NCBI RefSeq assembly: GCF_000768705.1
Contig: NZ_AVPJ01000001.1
Location: 372,001 to 436,000, forward strand
Length of the DNA stretch: 64,000 nucleotides
From: Knoellia sinensis KCTC 19936
Lineage (GTDB): Bacteria; Actinomycetota; Actinomycetes; Actinomycetales; Dermatophilaceae
Direction of reading: 5' to 3'
Part shown: one piece after another, positions 63,928-64,000 of the stretch
Layout: the number at the start of each line of letters is the position of its first letter
Position numbering within the stretch: the first letter of the stretch is position 1
Program-made: the position numbers and the translations under genes
Notes under the pieces: model-generated
Told to the model about the DNA's origin: nothing
What the model saw: only the letters and a program-made list of their open reading frames with translations
Databases searched by the model: none

Positions 63928-64000
63928 CCCCGACCCCTGCCCACGAAGTCAGCGGCGCGATCAACGCACTCATCCAGGGCCGCCACCAGCAGCCGCACGA
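63924..64000 (+). CDS. glgB: 1,4-alpha-glucan branching enzyme, N-terminal start (partial)
   Basis: Only the first 25 codons are in the window: GTG 63924 overlaps the maltokinase stop (GTGA) and has AGGAGG 7 bases upstream. The frame reads [14 protein letters not shown], then ALIQGRHQQPH, resembling the GlgB N-terminus, where a Gly-Arg-His block precedes the Pro-His of the first beta domain. It would introduce alpha-1,6 branches into the glucan made by GlgE. The call rests on this short piece and on the operon. Confidence 0.8.
   Translation, partial: MTPTPAHEVSGAINALIQGRHQQPH

Overview
The window is GC-rich, tightly packed chromosomal DNA, with many GTG starts and 1-8 base stop/start overlaps. 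It carries an actinobacterial gene set: GlgE pathway, actinobacterial-type Tad pilus genes, DUF3039, a tmRNA with tag ANSKRTDFALAA, and FtsEX with an M23 partner. I infer a Micrococcales organism, perhaps Intrasporangiaceae-like. I see no prophage, insertion sequence, integrase or CRISPR array.

Layout. 1-3061: nitrite reductase operon (nirB end, nirD, siroheme synthase, HemD fused to a winged helix). 3166-6574: secreted 5'-nucleotidase facing an ECF sigma factor and its Cys-rich membrane partner. 6672-11813: small genes and a CoA-transferase/GNAT fusion. 11984-13827: HppD with a divergent Lrp-type regulator. 13837-18790: membrane proteins, an SF2 helicase, a secreted zinc protease and a frameshifted NmrA-type gene. 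18857-26129: DUF3039, YqgE, a DEAD-box RNA helicase with a tandem-repeat N-terminus, VanZ, malic enzyme, SIMPL, a YgjV-like protein and PAP2. 26218-26584: tmRNA. 26829-33206: M14-like peptidase, a QorB/QorR-type pair, pyruvate carboxylase and CsbD. 33361-39189: DUF2207, smpB, M23 peptidase, ftsX, ftsE. 39399-47155: MarR/MFS efflux pair, secreted hydrolase, RF2, small secreted and membrane proteins, zinc protease. 47235-51810: Tad pilus operon. 52259-54086: Fis-type regulator with an N-terminal frameshift. 54143-55639: M1 peptidase. 55868-64000: glgP divergent from glgE-treS-mak-glgB.

How the genes fit together. The last block is a nearly complete GlgE alpha-glucan pathway: trehalose to maltose (TreS), maltose to maltose-1-phosphate (maltokinase), polymerisation (GlgE), branching (GlgB, cut by the window edge), with GlgP for breakdown. 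The first block couples nitrite reductase with its siroheme cofactor. smpB and ssrA together supply trans-translation. Malic enzyme and pyruvate carboxylase are anaplerotic enzymes of the pyruvate/oxaloacetate node.

The most unusual signals lie outside gene content: (i) the octamer GTATGCCG/CGGCATAC recurs about 45 times; (ii) a 26-base repeat with this octamer in its core is shared by the prfB leader and the interior of the maltokinase gene, in the same reading frame; (iii) most well-separated convergent gene pairs, and some tandem ones, are separated by very long, near-perfect hairpins of unrelated sequence without U-tracts; (iv) two genes have apparent single-base frameshifts, one of which reads through its own terminator hairpin. 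I found no clearly new multi-gene system; most of the window is housekeeping or ordinary accessory content.
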